Shown here one piece after another: positions 1-9,232 of a stretch of 64,000 bases of DNA (its first letter is position 1; every line of letters starts with the position of its first letter). The notes under the pieces are model-generated. The model ran no database searches. It was given only the letters and a program-made list of their open reading frames with translations, and was not told the DNA's origin. The stretch is from Gemmatimonadota bacterium (lineage in GTDB: Bacteria > Gemmatimonadota > Gemmatimonadetes > Gemmatimonadales > GWC2-71-9): assembly GCA_025357945.1 (NCBI GenBank), contig JANYLJ010000003.1, positions 50,014-114,013 on the forward strand. Reading direction: 5' to 3'. Both the position numbers and the translations under genes were made by a program.

Positions 1-499
1 CTTGTCCGACGCTCACGTTCAGCGGCCCCTGCACGCCGAGTCGAGCCAAATGCGCGAGGACAATGGGGAGTTGTGCGGCGGTCTTCAGCCCGGCGATCGT
101 GCGCATTTCACCGGCGAGCGGTGTCAGGCCGAGCTGTTCGATGCGCGCCGTGTCCATGAAGCTCGCGTACAGATCACCGACTTTTCGGTTCTCGGAACCT
201 TCCGGTGCCGTGGCGCGGCTGGTCTCCTCGAGAATCTCGTGGAGCGCGTTGCGGCTGCGTTCCGTCAACTCGGGGAAGGCACCCCAACTCGACGCGTCCG
301 CCGGAATCGCCGTTTTCTTCAACCAGCCGCCGTTCACGTACCGGAAGAAATCGTCCTGCGGCCGCCCGGAGCGGTCAAAGTTTGCCGTGTCGATGCCGCT
401 CGTGAATATCTGCGCGCCGGCGGGCGAGGCATGCAAGGCTGCGACGATCGCGGCAGTGCCGGCGATGCGTCTGAGCGTGAGACAAGGCGGCTGTGCCAT
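1..499 (-). CDS. M13 family zinc metallopeptidase (N-terminal part)
   Basis: Only the first 166 codons lie in the window; the gene runs off the left edge. The start ATG is fixed by an in-frame TAG three codons upstream and a nearby GGAG. A signal peptide (about residues 1-29, ending SPAGAQ) is followed by the opening of a neprilysin/PepO-type peptidase: GIDTANFD, then DDFFRYVNGGW and KVGDLYASFMD. The family consists of secreted or periplasmic zinc endopeptidases; the HExxH site would lie in the missing C-terminal part. It is transcribed divergently from the sigma factor gene. Family call is firm; substrate unknown. Confidence 0.9.
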   Translation of the reverse strand, partial: MAQPPCLTLRRIAGTAAIVAALHASPAGAQIFTSGIDTANFDRSGRPQDDFFRYVNGGWLKKTAIPADASSWGAFPELTERSRNALHEILEETSRATAPEGSENRKVGDLYASFMDTARIEQLGLTPLAGEMRTIAGLKTAAQLPIVLAHLARLGVQGPLNVSVGQ

Positions 500-754
500 G
501 ACGAGCTACTCCGACTGGGGTGATTGGGAGGCGGGCTCCCGGTGGAAGATCATACGGCCCGCCCCGTGGGTGGCGCCAGAGCATCGCACCCGAAGTCGGC
601 CATATCGGTATCAGGCGTCCGGCAGTAATCTGGCGACAGGTTCGACGAACGAACCGCCACAGCCTGAGCCAATCCCTCGCCATTCCGCGCCTTTCCAGAT
701 GAATGGAACGTCACCCGGTGCGGGGAGGGGCGGAGGCGATGGGAAAGCCGTATC

Positions 755-1333
755 TTGGGACTTGTGGACGGCCAGCCTTCGGAAGTCACCGCTCTCCTCC
801 ACCGGATAGCCGACGGGGACGAGGAGGGGATTCAGCGCCTCATTCCGCTGGTGTACGCGGAGTTGCGCCAGCTCGCGGCGCGCCAACTCCGCAACGAACG
901 CCCCGATCATACCCTCAGTCCCACGTCGTTGGTGCACGAGGCGTTTCTTCGTCTCACCGGACATGCGTCAGTGACCTGGGAGGGTCGTTCGCACTTCTTC
1001 CGGGTTGCCGCACAGGCGATGCGCCGGATCCTGGTCGATCACGCCCGTCGACGCACGGCGCAAAAGCGCGGCCGCCAGCATCAGATCACCCTCGACACCG
1101 CGCTCGAAGCGTCCTTGCCCTCAACGAGCCAGGACATCATCGGCGTCGACGAGGCGCTGGAACGGTTGGCACTGCTGGATGCCCGCCAGGCGCGCGTCGT
1201 GGAACTGCGCTACTTCGTGGGACTATCGATCGAGGAGACCGCCGACGTGATCGGTGCCTCCGTTGCCACCGTCAAGCGCGACTGGATGGTGGCGCGCGCG
1301 TGGTTGCAGCGCGAACTCTCGCCCAACGAATGA
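755..1333 (+). CDS. ECF-type RNA polymerase sigma factor
   Basis: A 192-residue sigma factor. Region 2 covers roughly residues 10-90 (IPLVYAELRQLAARQL, then HTLSPTSLVHEAFLRL), region 4 roughly 125-185 with a helix-turn-helix around LSIEETADVIGASVATVKRD. The sequence resembles the ECF group commonly found beside protein kinases. The TTG start at 755 has a GGGAAAG at good distance; GTG at 764 is an alternative. The gene ends 18 bases before a receptor-like Ser/Thr kinase, so the two are probably one operon in which phosphorylation controls sigma activity (inference). No anti-sigma gene is visible. Confidence 0.9.
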   Translation: MGLVDGQPSEVTALLHRIADGDEEGIQRLIPLVYAELRQLAARQLRNERPDHTLSPTSLVHEAFLRLTGHASVTWEGRSHFFRVAAQAMRRILVDHARRRTAQKRGRQHQITLDTALEASLPSTSQDIIGVDEALERLALLDARQARVVELRYFVGLSIEETADVIGASVATVKRDWMVARAWLQRELSPNE

Positions 1334-1351
1334 TCTCGTGCCGGATCACCC

Positions 1352-3844
1352 ATGACGACTGACGCCGAACGCTGGGAACGGGTCACTGACGCGTTCGGCC
1401 GCCTCGCCGAGTTGAACGAGGCGGAGCGCCTCGCCGCACTCGTCACCCTCGCCACGGCCGATCCCGGGATTCACGACGACGTTGCCTCATTGCTCGTGTC
1501 GAGCGACCACGTCGGCGATCGGTTCGACCAGCCGACATTTCTCGGTGACCTTGCCGACCTCACCGAACCGGCGATGTCCGGACGACGGATCGGGCCGTAC
1601 CTGATCACGCGAGAAATCGGTCACGGCGGGATGGGTGCCGTGTGGGAGGCCCAGCGCGCCGACGACCAGTATCAGAAACGCGTCGCCATCAAGATGGTTG
1701 CGATGGGACGCGACACCGCGGCAATGTTGGGGCGATTCCGTCACGAACGCGAACTCCTGGCGCGCCTCGAGCATCGCAACATCGCGACCCTGCTCGACGG
1801 CGGCATGACGGATGAGGGCCAACCGTGGTTCGCGATGGAGTTCGTGGACGGCGAGCCGATCACCACGTGGTGCGATCGCCACAAGCTCAATGTTCGGCAG
1901 CGCGTGGAAATCTTTCGGCAGGTATGCGGCGCCACCCAATACGCCCACGAGCACCTCGTCGTGCATCGCGATCTCAAGCCGGGCAACATCATGGTCGCGA
2001 CCGATGGTACGGTCAAGTTGCTCGACTTCGGCATCGCCAAACTCACCGACCTCGGCGACGCGGAAGCCGGCCTGACAGCCACTGCCGGGGTGGCACTCAC
2101 CGCGGCCTATGCGTCGCCGGAACAATTGCGCGGCGAGTCGGTCTCCACCGCGAGCGATATCTATTCGCTCGGTGTCGTACTCTACGAACTGCTCACCGGC
2201 GTGGGGCCCTTCACCGGCCTGCCTGGTAACGCCCTTGAGCGCACGGCGAACCCACCGAGTCGCGCGGTGACCGCAGAAATGGCGACTGCGATGGGTGCTG
2301 ATGACGTGCGCGGCGTATCGCAGGCGATCGCTGGCGATCTGGACGCCGTCGTCCTGATGGCGCTCCGCTCCGAGATTGAGCGACGCTATCGGTCGGTGCA
2401 ACAACTGAGCGACGACCTGCAGCGTGCCCTCGATGGGCGACAGGTGTTCGCCCGTCCGGATACGTTGAGTTACCGCGTTGCGACGCTGGTCCGGCGCAAT
2501 CGCGCAGCATCTCTCCTGGCCGGCGTCGCTCTGCTCGCACTCCTCGGTGCGACAGGGTTTTCGCTACGTCAGGCGGCCGTCGCGCGCGCCGAACGTGACC
2601 GCGCCTTGCGCGAAGTGCGGCGTACCGCGGCGGTCACCGCCTTCTTCCAGGATGTGCTCTCCTCTGCCAGGCCGGACCGTCAGGGCAGCGGCGTGACCGT
2701 GGTGCAGGCAATCGACTCGGCGATCGTGCGGACCGACTCCGCATTCACCGGCCAATCCGATCTCCGCGCGGCCATCAAGCTGACACTCGGCGCGACGCTC
2801 GCCAACATGTATCTCTACAAGCGCGCCAAGCCCCTGCTCGAAGATGCGTATCGGTTGCGTCGTGCGATTGACGGTGACGCACCCTCGATGGAGAAGGCCG
2901 ACGCACTCTTCAGTCTTGCCGCCATCGAAGCCGAGGTCGGCGACCGCGCGAAGGCCGAGTCCCTCTATCGGCAATCCATCGACATTCGAGGACGCGTGAC
3001 GCCGGGCGACTCGTCGAAGATCTACGAGGGGATGGGCAACGTTGCCGAGGCGATGCTCAATGGGGGAAAGCTCACCGAGGCGGCGGCGCTCTACGACACG
3101 GTCGCGCGAGCACTCGACCGTCTTCGCCCCGGTGACATCATACTCCGCGCCACCACGCGCGCCAATCTGGGCACCGCGATGTCGCAGCTCGGCCGCTATG
3201 TGGCGGCCGAACCGGTCCTGCGAGAAGCCGTGCAGCTGTTCGAGCAGGCCCGGGGACCGAACGACCCCAGCGTCGCGGCCGCGCTCCAGCCACTGGCCGG
3301 CACGCTGATCTTCAACGGCAAGTATGCCGAGGCAGAGCAGGTGGCCCGTCGCGGCGTCGCGATTTACGAAAAGGAATTCGGGCGGAGCAATCCGGCGACG
3401 GTCTCGCTGGTGCGTATGCTGACCGGGGCGATGGTGGAATCAGGGCGTTGTAAAGAGGCACTACCGCTGATCCGCGAGATGCTGGCGCTCCGCGGCAAGG
3501 TCATGGCTGAAACCGATCCGACGCTCGGTGTGGCATTGCTCCAGCTGGGACAGTGTCAGGAGGCGAGCGGGCAGTACGCTGCCAGTGAGGCGACGCTGCG
3601 AGATGCGCTGGCTGTGCGCATCCGCGCCTTCGGATCGAGGCATTGGGCCGTCGCGCAGGTCCAGAGCATGCTGGGCGAGGTGCTGGGCCGGCGCAAGAAC
3701 GACGTCGAGGCGGAGAAGATGCTGCGAGCGGGTTACGCCGGACTCAGCGCGGGGCTCGCTCCGGGGCATATCCGGACGGAACAGGCGCGGGCGAGGCTCG
3801 AGGGGTTCCTGAAGGCGCGTGGGAGGGTGTTGGGCGCGAATTGA
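1352..3844 (+). CDS. Transmembrane serine/threonine protein kinase with TPR repeats
   Basis: An 830-residue PknB-type kinase. A short N-terminal region leads into the kinase domain (about 80-360): glycine loop GHGGMG at 90-95, ATP-binding Lys114 in VAIK, catalytic HRDLKPGN with Asp207, DFG at 225-227, ASPE at 254-257. One membrane helix lies near 385-404 (SLLAGVALLALLG). The rest, about 430-820, is TPR-like repeats with repeated A-x-x-L/Y periodicity, including the family-typical phrase EKEFGRSNPATVSLV. Unlike PASTA kinases, the sensor half is TPR. It follows the ECF sigma gene. All catalytic residues are present. Confidence 0.93.
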   Translation: MTTDAERWERVTDAFGRLAELNEAERLAALVTLATADPGIHDDVASLLVSSDHVGDRFDQPTFLGDLADLTEPAMSGRRIGPYLITREIGHGGMGAVWEAQRADDQYQKRVAIKMVAMGRDTAAMLGRFRHERELLARLEHRNIATLLDGGMTDEGQPWFAMEFVDGEPITTWCDRHKLNVRQRVEIFRQVCGATQYAHEHLVVHRDLKPGNIMVATDGTVKLLDFGIAKLTDLGDAEAGLTATAGVALTAAYASPEQLRGESVSTASDIYSLGVVLYELLTGVGPFTGLPGNALERTANPPSRAVTAEMATAMGADDVRGVSQAIAGDLDAVVLMALRSEIERRYRSVQQLSDDLQRALDGRQVFARPDTLSYRVATLVRRNRAASLLAGVALLALLGATGFSLRQAAVARAERDRALREVRRTAAVTAFFQDVLSSARPDRQGSGVTVVQAIDSAIVRTDSAFTGQSDLRAAIKLTLGATLANMYLYKRAKPLLEDAYRLRRAIDGDAPSMEKADALFSLAAIEAEVGDRAKAESLYRQSIDIRGRVTPGDSSKIYEGMGNVAEAMLNGGKLTEAAALYDTVARALDRLRPGDIILRATTRANLGTAMSQLGRYVAAEPVLREAVQLFEQARGPNDPSVAAALQPLAGTLIFNGKYAEAEQVARRGVAIYEKEFGRSNPATVSLVRMLTGAMVESGRCKEALPLIREMLALRGKVMAETDPTLGVALLQLGQCQEASGQYAASEATLRDALAVRIRAFGSRHWAVAQVQSMLGEVLGRRKNDVEAEKMLRAGYAGLSAGLAPGHIRTEQARARLEGFLKARGRVLGAN

Positions 3845-3845
3845 T

Positions 3846-3977
3846 GTCATCCTGAGCGAAGTGAGCGCGTAGCGCGAACGCAGTCGAAGGACCTCGGCCC
3901 CGCGAGCAACTGCCAAACATGGCGCACGGAACCGAGGTTCTTCGACTTCGGCGCTTCGCGCCTTCGCTCAGGATGAC
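3846..3977. repeat. Long imperfect palindrome with GTCATCCTGAGCGAAG ends
   Basis: The 16-base arm GTCATCCTGAGCGAAG (3846-3861) recurs exactly inverted at 3962-3977. A second inner inverted pair is GTCGAAGGACCTCGG near 3883 against CCGAGGTTCTTCGAC near 3932. The element begins immediately after the kinase stop codon and fills most of the gap to the next gene. It looks like a REP-type or MITE-like intergenic palindrome. Related cores occur inside the GA/TC inverted repeats near 9740 and 45953. It may also serve as a terminator for the kinase transcript. Confidence 0.8.
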
Positions 3978-4047
3978 ACCTATCGTCATTTGAGCCGTTT
4001 CCCACCAGAATTGCGCCCGGGTTGGTAAGACCCAACCCGAGGTCGCC

Positions 4048-6945
4048 ATGCGCCACGCTACGTTTCAGTCTGCTCTGATCCTGATCCTGCTGGCCGGTTG
4101 CGGTGGTTCGCCGACCGACCCGCCGGGCACTCCGCCGCCGCCACCTCCCGGCGGAACGGTACCGTCGGTCCTAGCCGTGCAGGCCGGCAACGGCCAGCAG
4201 GCCGAGCCCGGAGCGGTGCTCACCGGCAAGCCATCGGTTTCGGTGAAGGACGCTGCCGGACTTGGCGTGGCCGGCGTGACGGTGACGTTCGCCGTCGATT
4301 CTGGGGGCGGGTCGCTCCAATCGACGACGGCCACGACAGCGACTGACGGTACCGCGAGTCCGGGCGACTGGCGCTTGGGCACGAGTGAGGGCCGTAACGT
4401 GATGTCGGCGCGGGTGGCCTCACTGCCGGCCGTGAAGTTCTTCGCGACGGCGGCGGTTGCATCGGTCATCGTCGCCAGTCAGACGGTGGGGACGGGTGGT
4501 GGAACAATCACGGTGACCCGCCCCGGACTTCCACTTGATGGCTTCCAACTCCAGCTCCCCGTGGGCGCACTGACCACAGCGTCATCAATTTCACTTACCG
4601 TGGTCTCCTCCGCGGCAGTGCCCTTACCGATTGGCGCCACGCCGCGTACGCCACTGGTCCAAATCTCGGCCTCGAGCGGCACGCTCGCCCAACCCGCGAT
4701 GGTGCGGTTCCTCCTGGCGCCGACCGTCGGTTCGATTCGTGTTGCCTTGCTCCGCAACTCTGTCACGGGTGCGGTTCGTTTTCTGCCGACAATCATCAGC
4801 GACGAAACCGGAATCACCGCCGTTCTTCCCGATCTCGCCACAAGCGCGTCCTCGGCTGGCTTACGCGGGAACTCCACTATCCGCGATCCCAATCCGATCC
4901 AGTTGTTGGTGGTCGAACTTACCGAAATCATGGCTAGAGGCGACGAGGATACCGGATACCGCCCCGGAGTCGACGACTGGGACTTCCCCCGCCAGCCAAT
5001 TGCCGGGATCCCCGGGGGATTCGCCGGCACAGTCGATCCCGGACAAGCGATGATCGGGACCTCGCTCTGGTACTTCTTGAGGCAGAAGAGCGGTGGCGCG
5101 CCCCTCTGGGGGCGCTTGCAGGCAGCCAAGGGAATTCCGGAAAGCAATCGGAATGGCCTGCGGTGGGTTGGGGTGACCGCTCGCCCTTTCACCCAGTATT
5201 GGCTCGAAAGCGTTGTCGCGACGACGATGAACACCGAGGTGCAGCAGCGCCCTGCCGTCGCAGCCGTGACGGTACTTCAGTCTGTCCGGATTGGTATGAA
5301 ACCACTCCGCCTGCAAAGCATGACCAGCGACAGCATCACGACGGTCAAGCCCAGCACACCAGTTCCGGTGCTCCTCTACTCCGGCACATCGATCGACGCG
5401 CCGAAGATGGCGCTCGCGTATCGCACCGAAGGCAACGCCATGGATCTGGCGATCCCGGATGTGCCGGGGCAGGCGTTCCGGGTGCAGTTTGACGACAACG
5501 GGGTGATCACTCCATTCACGGTGACGACGAGCGGAGGTGGCGTCTTCACCGTGGTGGGAATTGGAGTGGCAATGATATGGAACAGTTTCCTGGAGGACCA
5601 AATGGCGGCGGAGTGGCCGACCGTTACCGCAGGGACAATTGGCAATCTGGAGGGCTGGCCCTCCCCGCAGCTTCGCGGGTTCGTCGTGCCGGAGACCGAG
5701 AACACTTCTAACGCCGATCTTGATAACACCAAGGTCTTCCTGGTAGATCCATTGGTCCATTGGTGGAGGTGCGCGGCCTGCCCAAACAATGGCTTCCTGA
5801 CCCTCGACACTCACGAGGATACCCGGATACTGCTGTGGCGTCGTGTCTCTCGCAGAAATGACGGAAGCTACGGGGCGCTCCCGGCAACATTCGCCACCGC
5901 TGCAAGTTTCTCGGCCAATGACATTGCGCCCGGGCTCGAAGCGACCTCCGGCTTCGCACTCTACCAGCCGGGGCCGGGCAGCAGTACCAGCACCGCGAAC
6001 GGCAGGGCGTGGTTCGACTGGCAAACGGTACGCTACGTCAAGCTTCCGGCCACGATCACGCCTTCCGCGCCGACCGGCACCGCCAACGCCGACGTCGCCC
6101 TGACGATGTCGATCCCCGGGGCACCCGGAAACCTCGAGTATTTGTGGTACTTCGCCGACTTCAATCCGAAGGTTCTCACGACCACCGCAGCGACGACCCA
6201 CAAGTGGGCGTCATCAGGCACCTATCCCGTCAAGGTGATCGCCCGCGACAAGACCACCAAGCTGCAGGTGGCCACGGCGTCGGTGGACGTGGTGATCACC
6301 ACGCCGTATTTCGCTTGGAAGTTCACCTCCATGACCCTGGCGATCAGTTCGGGCCAGGACCAGCTGAATGGCTACGACAGTCGCTGGAGAGGTGACAGCA
6401 CAATCCTGGCACGAATCGCTAACGGAACCACCCAGGGTGGAATCAGGTTCGTCGACCAGGCCTTCACGCCGACCGGCTCCCCGCCTCGGACCGCGCCGGT
6501 CGGACTCTACCTGCTCGAGGGCACGTCGGTCACCCTGGCCACAGTCATGCACGGGCTCACCGAGAACATCTTCTCGATCGCCACCTTCCCGAATGCGTCA
6601 CTGACAATCCCGACGGCCCCCCAGAACAGCGGCTGGAACCTGGTACAGCAGTCCGCACCCGCGAACCCGTTCTGCAACATTTCCGAGGATTCCTATGTGT
6701 TCAACGGGACCATTACGAGCGGTCGTCTGACCGCGCTCCGGGTCCCGCTCTGCGTGCAGAGCAACGTTCAGCCAAATATCAATGGGCAACGGCTCATGTC
6801 GATGGACGTCGACGTGGGCTTCCAGGGTGCGCTAGCGACAGGCACGATTTCCGTGATCTACTATTTCTACGGAAACGGCACGCCCAGCCAAACTTTCCAG
6901 CGGGTCGCGCGACTGACCTTTGCGGCAACTCGATTGACCCAATAA
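4048..6945 (+). CDS. Large surface lipoprotein with Ig-like and PKD-like domains
   Basis: A 965-residue exported protein. The lipobox LAGC (Cys18) is followed by a proline/glycine-rich linker. Residues about 35-135 resemble a bacterial Ig-like (invasin-type) domain, with phrases GLGVAGVTVTFAV and TATDGTASPGDWRLG. About 660-750 resembles a PKD fold, with WYFADFN and SSGTYPVKVIA. The middle and C-terminal parts are not recognised. Such proteins usually sit on the outer membrane or are surface-exposed. The gene stands alone between the palindromic repeat and a DNA repair gene. Function unknown; possibly adhesion or carbohydrate binding. Confidence 0.75.
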   Translation: MRHATFQSALILILLAGCGGSPTDPPGTPPPPPPGGTVPSVLAVQAGNGQQAEPGAVLTGKPSVSVKDAAGLGVAGVTVTFAVDSGGGSLQSTTATTATDGTASPGDWRLGTSEGRNVMSARVASLPAVKFFATAAVASVIVASQTVGTGGGTITVTRPGLPLDGFQLQLPVGALTTASSISLTVVSSAAVPLPIGATPRTPLVQISASSGTLAQPAMVRFLLAPTVGSIRVALLRNSVTGAVRFLPTIISDETGITAVLPDLATSASSAGLRGNSTIRDPNPIQLLVVELTEIMARGDEDTGYRPGVDDWDFPRQPIAGIPGGFAGTVDPGQAMIGTSLWYFLRQKSGGAPLWGRLQAAKGIPESNRNGLRWVGVTARPFTQYWLESVVATTMNTEVQQRPAVAAVTVLQSVRIGMKPLRLQSMTSDSITTVKPSTPVPVLLYSGTSIDAPKMALAYRTEGNAMDLAIPDVPGQAFRVQFDDNGVITPFTVTTSGGGVFTVVGIGVAMIWNSFLEDQMAAEWPTVTAGTIGNLEGWPSPQLRGFVVPETENTSNADLDNTKVFLVDPLVHWWRCAACPNNGFLTLDTHEDTRILLWRRVSRRNDGSYGALPATFATAASFSANDIAPGLEATSGFALYQPGPGSSTSTANGRAWFDWQTVRYVKLPATITPSAPTGTANADVALTMSIPGAPGNLEYLWYFADFNPKVLTTTAATTHKWASSGTYPVKVIARDKTTKLQVATASVDVVITTPYFAWKFTSMTLAISSGQDQLNGYDSRWRGDSTILARIANGTTQGGIRFVDQAFTPTGSPPRTAPVGLYLLEGTSVTLATVMHGLTENIFSIATFPNASLTIPTAPQNSGWNLVQQSAPANPFCNISEDSYVFNGTITSGRLTALRVPLCVQSNVQPNINGQRLMSMDVDVGFQGALATGTISVIYYFYGNGTPSQTFQRVARLTFAATRLTQ

Positions 6946-6979
6946 CGCACACCAGGGTCGCTGCCGATATTCTTCCGGC

Positions 6980-7408
6980 ATGCGCCTCTGGTCGCTCCAC
7001 CCGAAGTATCTCGACCCGGCGGGTCTCGTCGCGCTCTGGCGCGAGACCCTGTTGGCCCGCTCGGTTCTCGGCGGCGCCACCCGCGGCTATCAGCACCACC
7101 CGCAACTCCAGCGCTTCAGGGCGACGCGTGACCCGGCAGCCACGGTCGATCGATATCTTGAAGGCGTATTCGACGAAGCGTGCGCACGCGGCTACACCTT
7201 CGATGCGACCAAGTTCATCCGTCGCCGCACGTCGTCGCCGCTTCCGGTCCCGAGCGGTCAGGTCGACTTCGAGTGGGCCCACCTCAAGCGCAAGCTCCGC
7301 ACGCGGCATCCGGCCAGGTACCGTGGGCTCCTCGCGGCGAGCGCGCCGCAGACACACCCGCTTTTCCGCATTGTGCCGGGACCGGTCGCCGACTGGGAGC
7401 GAGCGTGA
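6980..7408 (+). CDS. Pyrimidine dimer DNA glycosylase/endonuclease V family protein
   Basis: A 142-residue protein starting MRLWSLHPKYLDPAGLVALW, the hallmark of the bacterial pyrimidine-dimer excision family related to T4 endonuclease V. GGATRGYQHHPQLQRF fits the same family. Members act on UV-induced cyclobutane dimers; here the activity is inferred from family membership. The gene begins 34 bases after the upstream lipoprotein gene and is followed by a ferritin-like gene, consistent with a small stress-related cluster. The start ATG is well placed because the conserved block begins at residue 1. Confidence 0.85.
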   Translation: MRLWSLHPKYLDPAGLVALWRETLLARSVLGGATRGYQHHPQLQRFRATRDPAATVDRYLEGVFDEACARGYTFDATKFIRRRTSSPLPVPSGQVDFEWAHLKRKLRTRHPARYRGLLAASAPQTHPLFRIVPGPVADWERA

Positions 7409-7480
7409 CCGTGCGAACCCGGTCTGGACAGTCGTCTCTTGATGTGTCAGACTTCTCTCCACCAACAGACAGGACCTCCC

Positions 7481-7975
7481 ATGCCGCGCAAGCCATCCCC
7501 GAAAACTCCCGATGCATCGCCGGTCACCCGTGAGCGGCTGATCCAGCTGCTGAACGACGACCTCTCCCGCGAATACCAGGCGATCATCGCCTACGTGGTC
7601 TATTCGCAGGTGATCAAGGGGGCCAAGTTCATGTCCATCGCAAGCGAGCTGGAGAAGCATGCCGGCGAGGAACTCGAGCATGCGATCATCATCGCGAAGC
7701 AGATCGATTACCTCGGCGGCGATCCGACCGTGACGCCGAAGTCCGTCAAGACGTCGGACAAGCCGGAGGAGATGCTGCGATTCGATCTGGACAACGAAAC
7801 CCAGACGATCCTGCAATACCGCGCCCGCGTGAAGCAGTGCGAGGCGCTGGGCGAATACGCCATGGCCGAACACATTCGCGAGATCCTCATGCAGGAGCAG
7901 GAACACCTGACCGACCTCGCCTCCGCCCTCGGCGAGGATCCACCGAACCTGTCACGGCTTCAAGCCAGGAAGTGA
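7481..7975 (+). CDS. Ferritin-like (bacterioferritin/DPS-type) diiron protein
   Basis: A 164-residue four-helix protein. The start at 7481 is preferred over upstream TTG/ATG codons because AGGA lies at 7471-7474. Helix motifs carry likely iron ligands: DDLSREYQAIIAYV, then ELEKHAGEELEHAI (ExxH), then FDLDNETQTILQY, then LMQEQEHLTDL (ExxH). These match ferritin-like proteins that oxidise or store iron and protect DNA. It is separated by one base from the following phosphatase gene, so the two are probably cotranscribed. Confidence 0.88.
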   Translation: MPRKPSPKTPDASPVTRERLIQLLNDDLSREYQAIIAYVVYSQVIKGAKFMSIASELEKHAGEELEHAIIIAKQIDYLGGDPTVTPKSVKTSDKPEEMLRFDLDNETQTILQYRARVKQCEALGEYAMAEHIREILMQEQEHLTDLASALGEDPPNLSRLQARK

Positions 7976-7976
7976 C

Positions 7977-8726
7977 ATGAGCGTGCGCCGCGCAGCCAAC
8001 ATCGCCTCCCTGTTCGCGACCCTCCTTGTCGCGGCGTGCGCGTCGCACCCGCGCGCCACCGTGGCGCCGCAGCCGATGGCGTCGATCGCCGGCGGCCGCA
8101 AGGACATCCACTGGTTTCGCTCGTCGGCCGAGTATCGCGGCATCGCGCTCGAGGTGTATCGCGATGCCGGTGATCATCTCGCCGAACTCACGCGCGGACT
8201 CAGCACTGGCAGTTGGGCAGTGATTCTCGATGCTGACGAAACCATCCTCGATAATTCACTGCATGAACGGCGGCTCGCTGATCGCAACGAGAGCTTCACC
8301 GAAACCGAATGGGCGCGCTGGGTGCGCGAGCGCGCCGCGACGGCCGTGCCCGGCGCCGTGGAATTCACCCGCAAGGTTCGCGCGATGGGCGGGCGGATCG
8401 CCATCGTGACCAATCGTGCCGACTCGCTCTGCGGGCCAACGCGGGAAAACCTCAAAAGCGTCGGTGTCGAAGCCGATGTCATACTCTGCCAACCGGTCGG
8501 AACGAGCGACAAGAACCCACGCTTCCAGAAGATCCAGCGCGGCACCGCAGCTCCTCGCGTGCCGGCGCTAAAGGTGGTCGAATGGCTGGGTGACAACATC
8601 CAGGATTTTCCCACCCTGACGCAGGCCGTTCGGACGGTGTCGGGGGGCTACGCCGATTTTGGTGTCCGCTATTTTCTGCTCCCCAATCCGATGTATGGAT
8701 CATGGGAGAAAAATTCCGAGCCCTAG
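7977..8726 (+). CDS. HAD-type acid phosphatase, lipoprotein e(P4)-like
   Basis: A 249-residue exported phosphatase. The lipobox-like VAAC gives Cys21. The catalytic HAD motif DADET (Asp85, Asp87) is followed by LDNSLHERR; motif II appears in AIVTNRAD, and the late acidic motif as WLGDNIQDF. This matches the class B/e(P4) family (5'-nucleotidase or acid phosphatase, PF03767), which releases phosphate from nucleotides in the periplasm. It begins one base after the ferritin-like gene, and its end overlaps upstream in-frame codons of the MarR gene. Confidence 0.88.
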   Translation: MSVRRAANIASLFATLLVAACASHPRATVAPQPMASIAGGRKDIHWFRSSAEYRGIALEVYRDAGDHLAELTRGLSTGSWAVILDADETILDNSLHERRLADRNESFTETEWARWVRERAATAVPGAVEFTRKVRAMGGRIAIVTNRADSLCGPTRENLKSVGVEADVILCQPVGTSDKNPRFQKIQRGTAAPRVPALKVVEWLGDNIQDFPTLTQAVRTVSGGYADFGVRYFLLPNPMYGSWEKNSEP

Positions 8727-8751
8727 CCGACTCACTGTCTATCCGTTATTG

Positions 8752-8763
8752 TTCATATATGAA
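8752..8763. promoter_or_regulatory. Palindrome over the MarR gene start (candidate operator)
   Basis: TTCATATATGAA is a perfect 12-base palindrome that contains the ATG of the MarR-family gene (8759-8761). A looser dyad extends outwards (ATTG to TAGT). It is strikingly AT-rich for this GC-rich genome. MarR proteins commonly repress their own gene by binding such dyads, so autoregulation is a reasonable inference. Confidence 0.5.
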
Positions 8764-9211
8764 TAGTCCCGCGACAGCGTCCGAAATGGCCACGCCGAGC
8801 ACCGCGCCCGAAGTAATGTTCTCCCTCCTCGGCGCCGCCCACGCGCTGGAGGACCGGATCGAGCAGCAGCTCGGACAGGTCGGCCTCTCGATGTCGAAGC
8901 TCGGCGTCTTGACTCAGCTCGTGGAAGCCGGCGAACCGCTGGCGCTGAGCGAGCTTGCGGCGCGGCTGAGCTGCGTGCGCTCCAACATGACGCAGCTGGT
9001 GGACCGTCTCGAAGCGGACGGGCTGGTGCGCCGAGTCGATGATCCAGCCGATCGCCGCAGCGTCCTTGCCGCCGTCACCCGCCTCGGCGAAGAGCGGCAA
9101 GTCGCCGGCGCTCACGAACTCGCCAAGGTGCGCGAGGAGTTTACCGCCGCGCTGCCCGTGGCAGATCGTGTGGCACTGGCACGCGCGCTCGCGGCGCTGG
9201 GAAAAGGGTAG
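8759..9211 (+). CDS. MarR family transcriptional regulator
   Basis: A 150-residue winged-helix protein. ATG 8759 is chosen over 8702 because the upstream codons overlap the phosphatase gene and a palindromic operator-like site sits on 8759. LSELAARLSCVRSNMTQLVD forms the DNA-recognition helix, and GLVRRVDDPADRRSVLAAVT the wing with the family's DxRs/DRR signature. MarR regulators respond to small phenolic or oxidant ligands. Immediately downstream is a PH-domain membrane protein gene, which may be its target. Ligand unknown. Confidence 0.9.
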   Translation: MNSPATASEMATPSTAPEVMFSLLGAAHALEDRIEQQLGQVGLSMSKLGVLTQLVEAGEPLALSELAARLSCVRSNMTQLVDRLEADGLVRRVDDPADRRSVLAAVTRLGEERQVAGAHELAKVREEFTAALPVADRVALARALAALGKG

Positions 9212-9232
9212 CACCGGACGACAGGAGATTTC

